A DNA stretch of 64,000 nucleotides from Caulobacter vibrioides (GCA_001449105.1 LNIY01000117.1:62001-126000); one strand, 5' to 3'; shown: positions 1-9,166, counted from the first letter of the stretch. A program made the numbers and translations. Notes: generated by a model from the letters alone, not told the origin.

Positions 1-714
1 GATCGTGCCGGGATCCGCGCCCAGAACGACGGCGCAGGGCAGCGGCTCCTTCTTGCCGGCTTTCTTGTGGCGGGCGTAGTGCTGGGCGCCGCCGCGGTGG
101 GCCAGCCAGCGCATGATCGCCTTGTCCTTGCCCAGCACCTGCATGCGGTAGATGCCGAGGTTGAAGTCGTCCTCGCGGTCGTCGCTGGGACCCTTGGTGA
201 CCACCAGGCCCCAGGTGATCAGCGGCGCGGGCTCGCCCGGCCAGCAGGTCTGCACCGGCAGCCTGGACAGGTCGATCTGGTCGCCGGTCAGGACGACCTC
301 CTGCACCGGGGCCTTCTTCACCGTGCCGGGTCGCATCGACAGCACCGTCTTGGCCAGCGGCAGCATGTCGATGGCGTCCTTCAGGCCCTTGGGGGGCTGG
401 GGCTGACGCAGGAAGGCCAGCAGTTCGCCCACTTCGCGCAGCTCGCCGGCGGTGGTGCGAGGCTCGCCGCCCAGCGTGACGCCCATGGCCACCCGCTTGA
501 CCGTGCCGAACAGGTTGGCCAGGGCCGGCATGGGCGAGCGCGACCCGTCGGGCAGCAGCACGTGCTCGAACAGCACCGCCGGACCGCCGGCAGCCAGCAG
601 GCGGGTCTGGATCTCGGTCATCTCCAGGACGGACGAGACCGGCTCCTTGACCCGCACCAGCTCGCCCTGGGCCTCCAGCACGTCGATGAATTCGCGAAGC
701 GAACGGTAGGCCAT
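1..714 (-). CDS. ubiD: UbiD family decarboxylase, N-terminal part (runs off the window)
   Basis: UbiD removes the carboxyl group of 3-polyprenyl-4-hydroxybenzoate in ubiquinone synthesis, using prenylated FMN. The leftward frame begins at an ATG at 712-714, preceded by AGGAG, and stays open for 238 codons to base 1. The visible protein starts [19 protein letters not shown], as UbiD proteins do. It contains the conserved stretches [18 protein letters not shown] and NLGIYRMQV and an HRGG motif near residue 207. The C-terminal half lies outside the window, so completeness cannot be judged. It is divergent from the DUF4153 gene to its right. The family call is firm; the ubiquinone role follows from the family and general alphaproteobacterial physiology. 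Confidence 0.92.
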   Translation of the reverse strand, partial: MAYRSLREFIDVLEAQGELVRVKEPVSSVLEMTEIQTRLLAAGGPAVLFEHVLLPDGSRSPMPALANLFGTVKRVAMGVTLGGEPRTTAGELREVGELLAFLRQPQPPKGLKDAIDMLPLAKTVLSMRPGTVKKAPVQEVVLTGDQIDLSRLPVQTCWPGEPAPLITWGLVVTKGPSDDREDDFNLGIYRMQVLGKDKAIMRWLAHRGGAQHYARHKKAGKKEPLPCAVVLGADPGTI

Positions 715-781
715 GGGCGGGAAACTCCTGGAACGGCGCGGAACCTAGAAGCGGCGGTGCGTCGGGGCAAGGCGTGGAGAG

Positions 782-804
782 GGGCGAAGCGGCAAGCTTC
801 GCCC
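782..804. other. Perfect 9-bp inverted repeat between divergent genes
   Basis: GGGCGAAGC and its exact complement GCTTCGCCC are separated by five bases, in the 153-bp space between the divergent ubiD and DUF4153 genes. No T-run follows on either strand, so it is not an obvious intrinsic terminator. It could be a transcribed hairpin, an operator or a lone REP arm. Confidence 0.4.
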
Positions 805-867
805 TAGTCGCGCCCCGATGGACGTGCTCCCTTGCGCTCGCCTTCAGGAGTTGAGCGGAAAGACGTC

Positions 868-2634
868 ATGACCGATCCCGCGACCGAGACCGCCGATCCC
901 AAGGCCGTGCGCCGCGTCGCGGCCTTGCGCCTGGTCACGGGACTGGCCCAGGGCCTGCTGCTGTTCGGCCTCGACCACGCGCTGAAGACCAAGGCCTGGC
1001 CGGCCACCCAGCCGGCGGTGTTCGCCGCGATCGCCGCGGTGGTGATCTTCGTGCCGTTCGTGGTGCTGGCCGGGCTGTCGGCCATGCGCTGGAGCCGGCT
1101 GGCGGCCTGGAAGCTGGTCGCGGTGCTGGTGGTCGCGGGGCTGGCCGCCTACGCCGTCCACAGCGGTCAGGCCGAGATCCGGCCGCGGTCGGTGATCCCC
1201 GAGGGCGTGGCGATGCTGGCGATCGCCGCCCTGCTGTTCATCGGCCACCACCTGGTGCAGCCGGCCGAGATGGAGCGGCGGCCGATCGCGCGCTTCACCA
1301 CCTATTTCGACGAGACCTGGAAGCACGGGGTGCAGCTGGCGCTGTCGGCCCTGTTCACCGGCGCGTTCTGGCTGCTGCTGCACCTGGCCTCGGCCCTGTT
1401 CTCGATGATCGGCATCGAGGCGATCAACAAGCTGATCGACCAGCCGTGGTTCGCCTGGCCGGCCACGGCGGTGATGTTCGCCGCCGCCGTGCAGCTGACC
1501 GACGTGCGCGCGGGCCTGGTGCGCGGGGTGCGCAGCGTGTCGCTGACCCTGCTGGCCTGGCTGCTGCCGCTGATGGTGCTGATCGCGGCCGGCTTCCTGG
1601 CGACCCTGCCGTTCAAGGGGCTGGACCTGCTGTGGGCCACCAAGAAGGCCGCGGCCCTGCTGCTGACGGCGGCCGCCTTCCTGATCGTGCTGACCAACGC
1701 CGCCTACCAGGACGGAACCGAGCCGCCGCCGAAGGTGCTGGCCTGGGCGGCGCGGATCGCCGGCCTGCTGCTGGCCCCGATCACGGTGCTGGCCGCCTAC
1801 GCCATCTGGCTGCGGGTGAACCAGTACGGCCTGACCCCCGAGCGGGTCTACGGCGCGGCCTGCGTGATCGTCGCGGCCGGCTATGCCCTCGGCTATGCGG
1901 TCGCCGCCCTCAAGCCCGGCGCCTGGATGAAGCCGCTGGAGCCGACCAACATCGCCCTGGCCTTCGTCAGCGTCGCCGTGCTGCTGGGCCTGTTCACCCC
2001 GGTCGCCGACCCGGTGCGACTGTCGGTGAACAGCCAGCTGGCGCGGCTGGAGGCTGGCAAGGTCAAGCCCGAGGCCTTCGACTACGACTTCCTGCGCTTC
2101 GACGCCGGCAAGCGCGGCGAGGCGGCGCTGGCGACGCTGGCCAGGGACGAGAACCCGGTGATCGCCCGTGAAGCCGGCGCGGCCGCCAAGCGCGTCGCGC
2201 GTCGTCCGTTCCAACCCGACAAGGCCGATTTGAAGCGGTTGCCGGTCTATCCGGCGGGCAGGAGCCTGCCGGAAAGCTTCGTCACCGGCGAGCAGGACCC
2301 CTGGCTGTCCTACTGTGGCCGGCGCCCGGAGACGTGTTCCGCCGGTCTGGTCGACATCGACGGCGACGGCGTCGAGGAGGTGCTGGTCAGCACGTCCGCC
2401 ACGATCCTGATCTTCAAGTTCGACAAGGGCTGGAAGCGGTTCGGTCGGGCGGCCCCGGCCTGCGGCGACGCCAAGTTCGACGACCTGATGAAGACGGGGC
2501 GCTTCGGCGTGGCCCCGGCCGCCCCGCGCCAGGATCTGCTGGTTGGGGGGCGGCGCCTGCTGATCGATCCGGAGAACGACGGCTGCCAGGACGTGGCCCA
2601 GGGCGGATCGACCAACCCGGTGGCGGTTCCCTAG
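868..2634 (+). CDS. DUF4153 multi-pass membrane protein
   Basis: This 588-residue protein belongs to the DUF4153 family of inner-membrane proteins of unknown function. Around ten hydrophobic segments occupy residues 20 to 400, with the family-like region ARFTTYFDETWKHGVQLA near residue 145. A soluble C-terminal tail of about 180 residues follows and includes a DIDGDGVEEVLVS segment that resembles a calcium-binding or VCBS-type DxDGDG repeat. I chose the ATG at 868 over an upstream TTG in frame because the extra residues look non-coding and a purine-rich GCGGAAAG precedes the ATG. The stop shares CTAG with the convergent ABC transporter gene. Function is unknown. Confidence 0.85.
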   Translation: MTDPATETADPKAVRRVAALRLVTGLAQGLLLFGLDHALKTKAWPATQPAVFAAIAAVVIFVPFVVLAGLSAMRWSRLAAWKLVAVLVVAGLAAYAVHSGQAEIRPRSVIPEGVAMLAIAALLFIGHHLVQPAEMERRPIARFTTYFDETWKHGVQLALSALFTGAFWLLLHLASALFSMIGIEAINKLIDQPWFAWPATAVMFAAAVQLTDVRAGLVRGVRSVSLTLLAWLLPLMVLIAAGFLATLPFKGLDLLWATKKAAALLLTAAAFLIVLTNAAYQDGTEPPPKVLAWAARIAGLLLAPITVLAAYAIWLRVNQYGLTPERVYGAACVIVAAGYALGYAVAALKPGAWMKPLEPTNIALAFVSVAVLLGLFTPVADPVRLSVNSQLARLEAGKVKPEAFDYDFLRFDAGKRGEAALATLARDENPVIAREAGAAAKRVARRPFQPDKADLKRLPVYPAGRSLPESFVTGEQDPWLSYCGRRPETCSAGLVDIDGDGVEEVLVSTSATILIFKFDKGWKRFGRAAPACGDAKFDDLMKTGRFGVAPAAPRQDLLVGGRRLLIDPENDGCQDVAQGGSTNPVAVP

Positions 2635-4415
2635 GCGGCCCCCTCGCTGACCGCGTTCAGGCGGGCATAGACGCCGCCGGCCGCCTTGAGGTCGGCGTGG
2701 CGGCCTTCCTCGACGACCCGGCCGTTCTGGAACACCAGGATGCGGTCGGCGCCGCGCACGGTCGACAGGCGGTGGGCGATGACGATCGTGGTGCGGCCCT
2801 GCATCAGGGCCTCGGCGGCCTCCTGGACCAGGGCCTCGGTCTCGACGTCGAGCGACGAGGTGGCCTCGTCCAGAACGAGGATCGGGGCGTCGGTCAGGAA
2901 GGCGCGGGCGATGGCCACGCGCTGGCGCTCGCCGCCCGACAGCTTGATGCCGCGTTCGCCCACCAGGGTGTCGTAGCCGTGCGGCAGCTTGAGGATGAAG
3001 TCGTGGGCGCGGGCCTTTTTCGCCGCCTCCACCACCTGCTCGAAGGTGGCGTCTGGGCGGCCGTAGGCGATGTTGTCGAGCAGGCTGCGGTGGAACAGCG
3101 CCGGGTCCTGCGGCACCACGGCGATGGCGCGGCGCAGGGAGCCTTGCGTCACGCGGGCCACGTCCTGGCCGTCGATCAGGATCCGCCCGCCCTGCAGGTC
3201 GTGCAGGCGCTGGATCAGCTTGACGAAGGTCGACTTGCCCGAGCCCGTGGGCCCGACCAGGGCCACCTTCTCGCCCGGCGCGATGTCCAGCGAGAAGCGG
3301 TCGTACAGCGGCGCGCCGGCGTTGCGGTAGGCGAAGGTCACGCCCTGGAAGGCGATATCGCCCGGGCCGGGTAGGAAGTCGGGCGCGCCCGGCCGGTCGG
3401 CGATCTGCGGTGCAAGGGTGGCCCAGGCCGCGGCGTCCTCGCTGTCGTCGAGGCCCTTCTGCAGCATGCGGATGTTCTCGCCCATGTTGCGCAGGTAGCC
3501 GCTCATCAGCAGGAAGGCGGTGATGGCGAAGGCGACGTCGCCGGGGCCGGCCTTGCCTTGCAGCCAGCTCCAGACCATCGCGCCGGACAGCCCCGCCTGC
3601 AGCACCACCAGCAGCAGGTTCTGGCCCAGCCAGACGTCGGTGAAGCGGTTCCAGGTGACCATCACCGCGTCGCGCCAGGCGGCGGTGACCTGGGCCAGGC
3701 GCTCGGTCTCGCGGGCCTCGGCGCCGAACGCCTTGACGGTGGGGTTGGACGTCACCGCGTCGGCCAGGGCCCCGCCGATGGCGGAGTCCAGCGCGTTGGA
3801 CTTCAGGTTCGACGGGCGAACGTAGCGCTCGGTGATCCACAGGTTCACGGCCAGGTACAGCACCACCACGACCAGCGAGATGCCGCCGGCCAGCGGCTGG
3901 CGCAGCAGCATCATCACCGACAGGCCGACCAGCACGATCAGGCTGGGCACGAGCCAGATGGTGAAGGCGTCTGTGACGCTGTCATAGCCCCACATGGCGC
4001 GGGTCAGCTTGCGCACCGTGGCGCCGGCGAAGCTGTCGGCGTGCCAGTCGGACGAGAAGGCCTGGACGCGGGCGAAGCCCTCGTTGGTCATCTCCTCCAT
4101 GTTGCGGGCCGCCAGCGGAATCCAGAAGCGGTGGGCGACGTTGCGGATCAGCGAGAAGGCCAGATAGACGCCGACGAAGGCCGCCCAGGCGCCCCAGGCC
4201 TGGCCCTTCTGGCCGGCGGCGACCACGTCGATCAGCTTGCCCGAGGCCCACGGCAGGGCCAGGTCGAAGGCCACCGCGACCAGGGTCAGGATCACGCCGG
4301 CGGCGAAGATCGCTTTGCGGCGCAGCCAGAACCGCGCCAGGAAGCCCAGCACCTGGCCGTTGGACAACGCCCGGCGCTTGCCGCCGCCCTCGTCTTCGTC
4401 GTCGAAATCGCTCAT
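2631..4415 (-). CDS. ABC transporter, fused permease and ATPase (exporter type)
   Basis: A 594-residue half-transporter of the ABCB/MsbA type, which would work as a homodimer in the inner membrane to export a lipid, drug or peptide. Residues 25 to 310 form the six-helix membrane domain. The nucleotide-binding domain follows with Walker [10 protein letters not shown], signature LSGGERQR, Walker [13 protein letters not shown] and H-loop IAHRLSTV, all intact. The N-terminus is acidic ([12 protein letters not shown]). No periplasmic adaptor or outer-membrane channel gene is adjacent, so the substrate cannot be deduced. The gene ends in the same CTAG as the DUF4153 gene. Confidence 0.9.
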   Translation of the reverse strand: MSDFDDEDEGGGKRRALSNGQVLGFLARFWLRRKAIFAAGVILTLVAVAFDLALPWASGKLIDVVAAGQKGQAWGAWAAFVGVYLAFSLIRNVAHRFWIPLAARNMEEMTNEGFARVQAFSSDWHADSFAGATVRKLTRAMWGYDSVTDAFTIWLVPSLIVLVGLSVMMLLRQPLAGGISLVVVVLYLAVNLWITERYVRPSNLKSNALDSAIGGALADAVTSNPTVKAFGAEARETERLAQVTAAWRDAVMVTWNRFTDVWLGQNLLLVVLQAGLSGAMVWSWLQGKAGPGDVAFAITAFLLMSGYLRNMGENIRMLQKGLDDSEDAAAWATLAPQIADRPGAPDFLPGPGDIAFQGVTFAYRNAGAPLYDRFSLDIAPGEKVALVGPTGSGKSTFVKLIQRLHDLQGGRILIDGQDVARVTQGSLRRAIAVVPQDPALFHRSLLDNIAYGRPDATFEQVVEAAKKARAHDFILKLPHGYDTLVGERGIKLSGGERQRVAIARAFLTDAPILVLDEATSSLDVETEALVQEAAEALMQGRTTIVIAHRLSTVRGADRILVFQNGRVVEEGRHADLKAAGGVYARLNAVSEGAA

Positions 4416-4496
4416 GGGCCGCTAGATAGGCCTGTTGCGGTCGATAAGGAACGTCCTGCGGGCGCCCTGCTGCCGGGTTTTGGCTTGGGGGCTTAG

Positions 4497-4668
4497 GCCC
4501 CTCCCCCGTGCAACGGGGGAGGGGGACCGGCGAAGCCGGTGGAGGGGGCGAGACTGGGCGCCGTGCCCGCCGTCGCCCCCTCCGTCACGCTGCGTATCCG
4601 CAGCGCGCCACCTCCCCCGTTTCTCGGGGGAGGAGCAGGGAGCAGTCGGCGAAGCCGACCGAGGGGGT
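4497..4668. repeat. Paired palindromic intergenic element, family A copy 1
   Basis: This space holds several GC-rich hairpins in opposed arms. CCTCCCCCG-tgcaa-CGGGGGAGG sits near 4500-4525, CCGGCGAAGCCGG near 4527-4540, CCTCCCCCG-tttct-CGGGGGAGG near 4611-4633 and CGGCGAAGCCG near 4648-4658. The same arms recur at 20763-20905. The element reaches the stop codon of the VOC gene. Its layout resembles REP/BIME elements. Confidence 0.7.
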
Positions 4669-5021
4669 CACTCGAACCCCGTCGCGCTCCAGACGGCCAG
4701 TTCGTTGCCGGCCGGGTCGATGAAGTGGAAGCGGCGGCCGCCGGGGAATTCGAAGATCGGCTTCACCACCACGCCGCCGGCCGCGACGACCTTGGCTTCC
4801 ATGGCCTCCAGGTCGTGGGCGTAGAGGATGACCAGCGGCTTGGCCGGCTCTTCCGTCACGTCGCCCACGAAGCCGCCGTCGGCGCCCTGGCCCTCGAAGG
4901 CGGCGTAGCCGGGGCCGTAGTCGGTGAAGCTCCAGCCGAAGGCGGCCGCGTAGAAGGCCTTGGTCGCCGGCAGCTCGCCGCCCGCCCATTCGATGTAGTC
5001 GATCTTGCCGTCTTCGCGCAT
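4668..5021 (-). CDS. VOC family (glyoxalase/bleomycin-resistance fold) protein
   Basis: A 117-residue single-domain protein of the vicinal oxygen chelate superfamily. It opens with KIDYIEWAGGELPATKAFY, the typical first beta-alpha unit of this fold. It closes with FHFIDPAGNELAVWS, the conserved final strand with the DPxGN turn and metal-ligand glutamate. Such proteins can be isomerases, dioxygenases or resistance binders, and the substrate cannot be told from the sequence. The ATG at 5019-5021 is preceded by GGGAG. It lies 43 bp downstream of the methyltransferase gene on the same strand and may be cotranscribed. Confidence 0.88.
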   Translation of the reverse strand: MREDGKIDYIEWAGGELPATKAFYAAAFGWSFTDYGPGYAAFEGQGADGGFVGDVTEEPAKPLVILYAHDLEAMEAKVVAAGGVVVKPIFEFPGGRRFHFIDPAGNELAVWSATGFE

Positions 5022-5064
5022 GGGCGTGCTCCCAGAAATGTTCTTATTATGTTCTAATCGGCGC

Positions 5065-5724
5065 TCAAGGCAGTGTCCAGACGCTGGTGCGCTTGATCGC
5101 CAGGTCTTCCAGCTCGCGGGTGGTCGGCACCTGGTATTCGGCCAGTTTCACCAGGCCGTCCTTGGGAAAGTAGGTGCGGCCCGGATCGCCGACCAGCACC
5201 GTGGCGCCCGTCGCGCGGCCTTGCGCCAGCCAGGCCATGACCGCCGTCGCCATCGGGCCTTCGTAGCAGATGTCGCCGGCCAGCAGCACGTCGGCCTGGG
5301 GCGGCGGGGCGTCCAGCAGGTTGCGGTCGGTGAAAGCGATCTCGACGCTGTTGGCCTGTGCGTTCATCGCCACGGCCGCCTCGCAGAAGACGTCGATGTC
5401 GGCCGCCAGCACGCTGGCCGCCCCCGCCTTCATCGCCGCGACGGCGACGATGCCCGAGCCGGTGGCGAAGTCGATCACGTGCTTGCCGCGCACGATCTCC
5501 GGATGGTCGAGCACGTAGCGCGCCAGGGCCTGGCCGCCGGCCCACGCGAAGGCCCAGAACGGCGGCGGCAGGCCGATTTCCTCCAGCGCTTCCTCGGTCA
5601 GCTTCCACAGCGGCGTGATTTCGTCGGCCAGATGCAGCACCAGCTCGGGCGCGTGCGGCGTCGGCAGCAGGCGGGTGTTGTCGGCGATGAAGGCCCGGCG
5701 GCCTTCCAGGGTCTGGACGATCAT
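5065..5724 (-). CDS. Class I SAM-dependent methyltransferase, ETF-beta lysine methyltransferase type
   Basis: A 219-residue methyltransferase with the SAM-binding motif I DFATGSGIVAVAA near residue 85 and an acidic motif II (AADID) about 20 residues later. The N-terminal sequence (FIADNTRLLPTPHAPELVLH) and the PFWAFAWAGGQALARYVLD segment match the family related to human ETFBKMT (METTL20), which methylates lysines of electron-transfer flavoprotein beta. Older annotations call such proteins L11 methyltransferase-like or nicotinamide N-methyltransferase. The SAM fold is certain. The ETF-beta target is inferred from family resemblance. Confidence 0.8.
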   Translation of the reverse strand: MIVQTLEGRRAFIADNTRLLPTPHAPELVLHLADEITPLWKLTEEALEEIGLPPPFWAFAWAGGQALARYVLDHPEIVRGKHVIDFATGSGIVAVAAMKAGAASVLAADIDVFCEAAVAMNAQANSVEIAFTDRNLLDAPPPQADVLLAGDICYEGPMATAVMAWLAQGRATGATVLVGDPGRTYFPKDGLVKLAEYQVPTTRELEDLAIKRTSVWTLP

Positions 5725-5758
5725 GGGCGGGTTATAGGCGTTTCGCGCCAGCGCGAGA

Positions 5759-5858
5759 CCCCCTCAGTCGCTCCGCGACAGCTCCCCCAGAGGGGGAGCA
5801 TCTTCCTGGCGCGGCGCTTCCCTCTGGGGGAGGTGGCCCGGAGGGCCGGAGGGGGTCA
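5759..5858. repeat. Paired palindromic element, family B copy 1
   Basis: About 100 bp made of two arms. The first contains GTCGCTCCGCGAC and CTCCCCCAGAGGGGGAG, and the second contains CCCTCTGGGGGAGG and GGCCCGGAGGGCC. The element is bounded by CCCCCTC and GAGGGGG. The reverse complement of the same sequence, nearly identical in both arms, is at 7234-7345. The stop codon of the desaturase gene (5856-5858) is the last triplet of the element. Confidence 0.8.
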
Positions 5859-6821
5859 GGCGACGACCGCCTTGCCCGAAGCCGCCCGCAGCACCGTCAG
5901 ATAGCCCGGCGCGGTCAGCATGCCCTCGGTCAGTCCCTTCTCCCGCAGCAGCCGGTGCGCCCGGGGCAGGTTCCAGCAGGGCACGTGCATGAACAGGTGG
6001 TGCTCGGCGTGGAAGTTGACGTGATAGGGGGCCACGAGCGCGCGTTCGATCCAGTTGGCGCGGGTGGTGCGGGCGTGGCGGAAGGGGTCGGGCTCGTCCT
6101 TGGCCACCAGGGCGTGCTCGGCGATGTTGCGCAGGCGGGTGACCAGCGGGAACCAGGTGGCCATCGGCACGAGCCACAGGGCGAACCACGCCCACCACAG
6201 GCCGGCGACGCTCAAGGCCGCCAGCATGGCCAGGTTGATCAGCAGGAACCGCTTCTGGCCGGCCGCGGCGCGGGCGAAGATCGCGCCCGGGGCCTGGCCG
6301 TCGCCGCGCTTCTTCAGGCCCGCGATGATCGGCCCGAACCGCTGCTTGAAGAAGGTCTGGCCGGTCAGGTCGCGGATGATCTTGCGGCGCAGCGAGGCCC
6401 GCGTGGTCGGGAACGGGGCTGACAGCACCAGGTCCGGGTCCTCGGCCTGCTGGGCGAACTTGTGGTGGGTCAGGTGATAGGGGCGGTAGCTGTTGAGCGA
6501 GGCGCCCAGCGGCGCTGCGCACAGCCACTCGCCCAGCCAGTCGTTGACCTTCAGGTTGGGGTGCAGGCCGCCGTGCGCGGCCTCGTGCATCAGGATCGCC
6601 AGGCCCAGCTGCCGCGCGCCGATCAGCATGACCGCGACGATGTAGGTCAGCGGATTGGGCCAGATCACGAACAGCGCCCCGGCCAGCAGGATCACGCCCC
6701 AGGCATGGGCGACCATGGCGATCCCCCGCCAGGACGAGCGCGCCGACAGGCGGGCCCATTCCTCGGGCGCGAACAGCTCCTGCGGCTTGATGCGAGCGGC
6801 GACGGCCATGGAACGGATCAT
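5856..6821 (-). CDS. Membrane fatty acid desaturase
   Basis: A 321-residue di-iron membrane desaturase or hydroxylase. The three histidine boxes are all present: HEAAHGG near residue 92, HLTHHKF near residue 128 and HAEHHLF near residue 275. Hydrophobic helix pairs precede the first box and lie between the second and third. The enzyme would introduce a double bond or hydroxyl group into a fatty acyl or related lipid chain in the inner membrane. The start could be 6821 or a second ATG at 6809; neither has a clear ribosome binding site. It is flanked by two inverted copies of family B repeats and is divergent from the LprI-like gene. Confidence 0.9.
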   Translation of the reverse strand: MIRSMAVAARIKPQELFAPEEWARLSARSSWRGIAMVAHAWGVILLAGALFVIWPNPLTYIVAVMLIGARQLGLAILMHEAAHGGLHPNLKVNDWLGEWLCAAPLGASLNSYRPYHLTHHKFAQQAEDPDLVLSAPFPTTRASLRRKIIRDLTGQTFFKQRFGPIIAGLKKRGDGQAPGAIFARAAAGQKRFLLINLAMLAALSVAGLWWAWFALWLVPMATWFPLVTRLRNIAEHALVAKDEPDPFRHARTTRANWIERALVAPYHVNFHAEHHLFMHVPCWNLPRAHRLLREKGLTEGMLTAPGYLTVLRAASGKAVVA

Positions 6822-6883
6822 CGCACATTCAGCTTTCAGCCGACAGAATGCCGTTAGGTCACGTCCGTTTCCGGAGAGTTTTC

Positions 6884-7225
6884 ATGCGTTTGCCGATCGC
6901 CGCCGCCCTCGTCTTCCTCGGCCTCGCCGGAACCGCGCAGGCGGCCAGCTTCGACTGCGCCAAGGCCAGGCGGGCCGACGAGCGAGCGATCTGCGCGGAC
7001 CGCGGCCTCGACAACAAGGATGTGCGGATGAGCGTGCTCTACGACATCAACAAGCGCACCATGGGCATGGGCGCGCGCGGGGCGCTGATGGACAGCCAGC
7101 AGGCCTGGCTGAACGATCGCGCCAATTGCAAGGCCAACCGCGCCTGCCTGGCGCGCGCCTACGACCGGCGGCTGGGCGAGCTGGAACGGTCGATGGAGCG
7201 GATCTACCGCGCGGGGCCGTTTTGA
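6884..7225 (+). CDS. Secreted LprI-like (DUF1311) protein
   Basis: A 113-residue exported protein. Residues 1 to 20 form a signal peptide (MRLPIAAALVFLGLAGTAQA, cleavage before A). The mature part has the cysteine pattern of the LprI N-terminal family (FDCAKAR, ERAICAD, NCKANRACL) followed by AYDRRLGELE. Family members include Mycobacterium LprI, a lysozyme inhibitor, so a periplasmic envelope-protection role is possible but unproven. The ATG at 6884 is preceded by GGAGAG, and a signal peptide begins exactly there, which argues against the upstream in-frame start. Confidence 0.85.
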   Translation: MRLPIAAALVFLGLAGTAQAASFDCAKARRADERAICADRGLDNKDVRMSVLYDINKRTMGMGARGALMDSQQAWLNDRANCKANRACLARAYDRRLGELERSMERIYRAGPF

Positions 7226-7233
7226 CGGGAAAG

Positions 7234-7345
7234 GCCCCCTCCGGCCCTCCGGGCCACCTCCCCCAGAGGGGGAGGATCTATGAACGCCGACGCCAAGAAG
7301 ATGCTCCCCCTCTGGGGGAGCTGTCGCGGAGCGACTGAGGGGGTT
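7234..7345. repeat. Paired palindromic element, family B copy 2 (inverted)
   Basis: This is the reverse complement of the element at 5759-5858. The outer arms (CCCCCTCCGGCCCTCCGGGC and the GTCGCGGAGCGAC hairpin) are essentially identical, while the spacer between arms differs. It sits between the 3' ends of the LprI-like gene and rho. With copy 1 it makes an inverted repeat flanking about 1.4 kb that contains the desaturase and LprI-like genes. Confidence 0.8.
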
Positions 7346-7369
7346 CACCACCCCCGCCGGCCAACAAAA

Positions 7370-7395
7370 AAGGCCCCGGATCGCTCCGGGGCCTT
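7370..7395 (-). terminator. Intrinsic terminator of rho
   Basis: An 11-bp perfect stem, AAGGCCCCGGA / TCCGGGGCCTT, with loop TCGC. On the minus strand it is followed by a run of T (the A-run at 7366-7371 on the plus strand). It lies 27 bp past the rho stop codon, so the transcript encoding Rho appears to end Rho-independently. Confidence 0.85.
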
Positions 7396-7400
7396 CTTCG

Positions 7401-7416
7401 TGTTTCACGTGAAACA
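7401..7416. other. parS: parS centromere site (ParB binding)
   Basis: TGTTTCACGTGAAACA is a perfect 16-bp palindrome identical to the chromosomal parS consensus bound by ParB in Caulobacter and most bacteria. It lies between the rho terminator and the rho stop codon, about 4.3 kb from the origin region. Other CACGTG hexamers in the window lack the flanking TGTTT/AAACA and were not counted. Confidence 0.95.
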
Positions 7417-7422
7417 CCAAGC

Positions 7423-8859
7423 TTAAGTATTCATGCTCTGGAAGAAATCGCCGTTCGTCTTCGACTGGCGCAGTTTCTCGAGCAGGAACTCGATGGCGTC
7501 CGAAGCGCCCATCGGGTTGAGGATCCGGCGCAGCACGTACGTCTTCTGCAGCTGGTCGCGCGGGGTGATGAGCTCTTCCTTGCGGGTGCCCGACTTGAGC
7601 ACGTCGATGGCCGGGAAGATGCGCTTGTCGGCCACCTTGCGGTCCAGGACGATTTCCGAGTTACCGGTGCCCTTGAACTCTTCGAAGATGACTTCGTCCA
7701 TGCGGCTGCCGGTATCGATCAGGGCCGTGGCGATGATCGACAGCGAACCGCCCTCTTCCACGTTGCGCGCGGCGCCGAAGAAGCGCTTGGGGCGCTGCAG
7801 GGCGTTGGCGTCGACACCGCCGGTCAGCACCTTGCCCGACGACGGGACCGTGGTGTTGTAGGCGCGGCCCAGACGCGTGACCGAGTCCAGCAGGATGACG
7901 ACGTCGCGCTTGTGCTCGACCAGGCGCTTGGCCTTCTCGATGACCATCTCGGCGACTTGCACGTGGCGCGTGGCCGGCTCGTCGAAGGTCGAGGCGATGA
8001 CCTCGCCCTTCACCGTGCGCTGCATGTCGGTGACTTCTTCCGGGCGCTCGTCGATCAGCAGGACGATCAGATAGCACTCGGGGTGGTTGGTCTCGATCGA
8101 CTTGGCGATGTTCTGCAGCATCACCGTCTTACCCACGCGCGGCGGGGCGACGATCAGGCAGCGCTGGCCCTTGCCGAGCGGAGCGACGATGTCGATGACC
8201 CGGCCCGAGCGATCCTTGATGGTCGGATCGGGCAGTTCCATGTTCAGGCGCTCTTCGGGATAGAGCGGCGTCAGGTTGTCGAAGTGCACCTTGTGGCGCA
8301 CGTTTTCCGGGCTCTCGAAGTTGATCTTCGAGACGCTGGTCAGGGCGAAGTAACGCTCGCCTTCGCGCGGCGAGCGGATCGCGCCCTCGACGCTGTCGCC
8401 GGTGCGCAGGCCGAACTTGCGGATCTGCGAGGGCGAGACGTAGATGTCGTCCGGACCCGGCAGGTAGTTGGCTTCCGGCGACCGCAGGAAGCCGAAGCCG
8501 TCCTGCAGCACTTCCATGGTGCCCGAACCGAAGATTTCCACGCCTTCCTCGGCGAGGGTCTTCAGGATGGCGAACATCATGTCCTGCTTGCGCATGGAGT
8601 TGGCGTTCTCGACCTCGAAGGTCTCGGCGAACGCCAGCAGGTCGGCCGGGGACTTTTCCTTCAGCTCCTGCAGCGACATGCGCGTCAGGCCCATCGCGGC
8701 GATGGCCGCGGTGATCTCGGAATTGTCGTCTTCGTCGTCGGCGCCGGCATCGAGGGCGGCGTCGTTGGCCTCGGCCACGATCTCGACGGCGGCTTCTTCC
8801 GTGGCGTCCACGGGAGCGTCCAGATCGAGCGGGGCTTGCGGATCGGTTTCTTCAGTCAT
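7423..8859 (-). CDS. rho: Transcription termination factor Rho
   Basis: Rho is a hexameric RNA-dependent ATPase that ends transcription and prevents R-loops. The protein is 478 residues, longer than E. coli Rho (419) because of an acidic, alanine-rich N-terminal extension of about 60 residues. The N-terminal region [20 protein letters not shown] and the primary RNA-binding domain ([19 protein letters not shown]) follow. The ATPase core has Walker A APPRVGKT, a Walker B region ([18 protein letters not shown]) and the Q/R-loop region. It is downstream of hemJ on the same strand with a 307-bp gap, so it probably has its own promoter. A small hairpin precedes the start codon. Confidence 0.98.
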   Translation of the reverse strand: MTEETDPQAPLDLDAPVDATEEAAVEIVAEANDAALDAGADDEDDNSEITAAIAAMGLTRMSLQELKEKSPADLLAFAETFEVENANSMRKQDMMFAILKTLAEEGVEIFGSGTMEVLQDGFGFLRSPEANYLPGPDDIYVSPSQIRKFGLRTGDSVEGAIRSPREGERYFALTSVSKINFESPENVRHKVHFDNLTPLYPEERLNMELPDPTIKDRSGRVIDIVAPLGKGQRCLIVAPPRVGKTVMLQNIAKSIETNHPECYLIVLLIDERPEEVTDMQRTVKGEVIASTFDEPATRHVQVAEMVIEKAKRLVEHKRDVVILLDSVTRLGRAYNTTVPSSGKVLTGGVDANALQRPKRFFGAARNVEEGGSLSIIATALIDTGSRMDEVIFEEFKGTGNSEIVLDRKVADKRIFPAIDVLKSGTRKEELITPRDQLQKTYVLRRILNPMGASDAIEFLLEKLRQSKTNGDFFQSMNT

Positions 8860-9166
8860 GCACAGACTCGCGGTCGCCCGGATACGATCCGGGCTTGGAT
8901 AGAAATTCAGCCGGCTTCAGGCGAAGGCGGCGATGGGGTCGCGCCATGACGACGGCGCGGATCGATCAGGGGGACGGATCATGGGGCGCTCCAGGACGGG
9001 CGCGATCCGTGAAAGGCGGGAACGCAGCGGTATGACCGCAACGTCTGACCAAGACGGGAACCACAAGGCGGGTTCGCGGTCAAGCGCTACCGGAGGAGTC
9101 CTGTGGGCGATGACCACACAGGCCGGGGATTGAGACGGGAGAACGCGGGGGGTGCCCCACCGCCCG
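8860..9166 (-). other. rho leader region
   Basis: These 307 bp separate rho from hemJ. I see no convincing gene in them. A hairpin CCCGGAT-acg-ATCCGGG at 8877-8893 lies 17 bases upstream of the rho ATG, where a ribosome binding site would be, and no clear Shine-Dalgarno sequence is visible. In enterobacteria rho is autoregulated by attenuation in its leader, so a regulatory leader here is plausible but not shown. Confidence 0.4.

Noticed and set aside
844-3840. A 998-codon open frame on the minus strand
   Set aside because: It runs antisense to DUF4153 and out of frame through the ABC transporter. Composition (Gln/Arg/Gly/His rich) is typical of a high-GC shadow frame.
8933-9133. A 66-codon plus-strand frame in the rho leader
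   Set aside because: Arg/Ser/Gly/Asp-rich translation without ribosome binding site or recognisable pattern; it looks like chance in GC-rich DNA.
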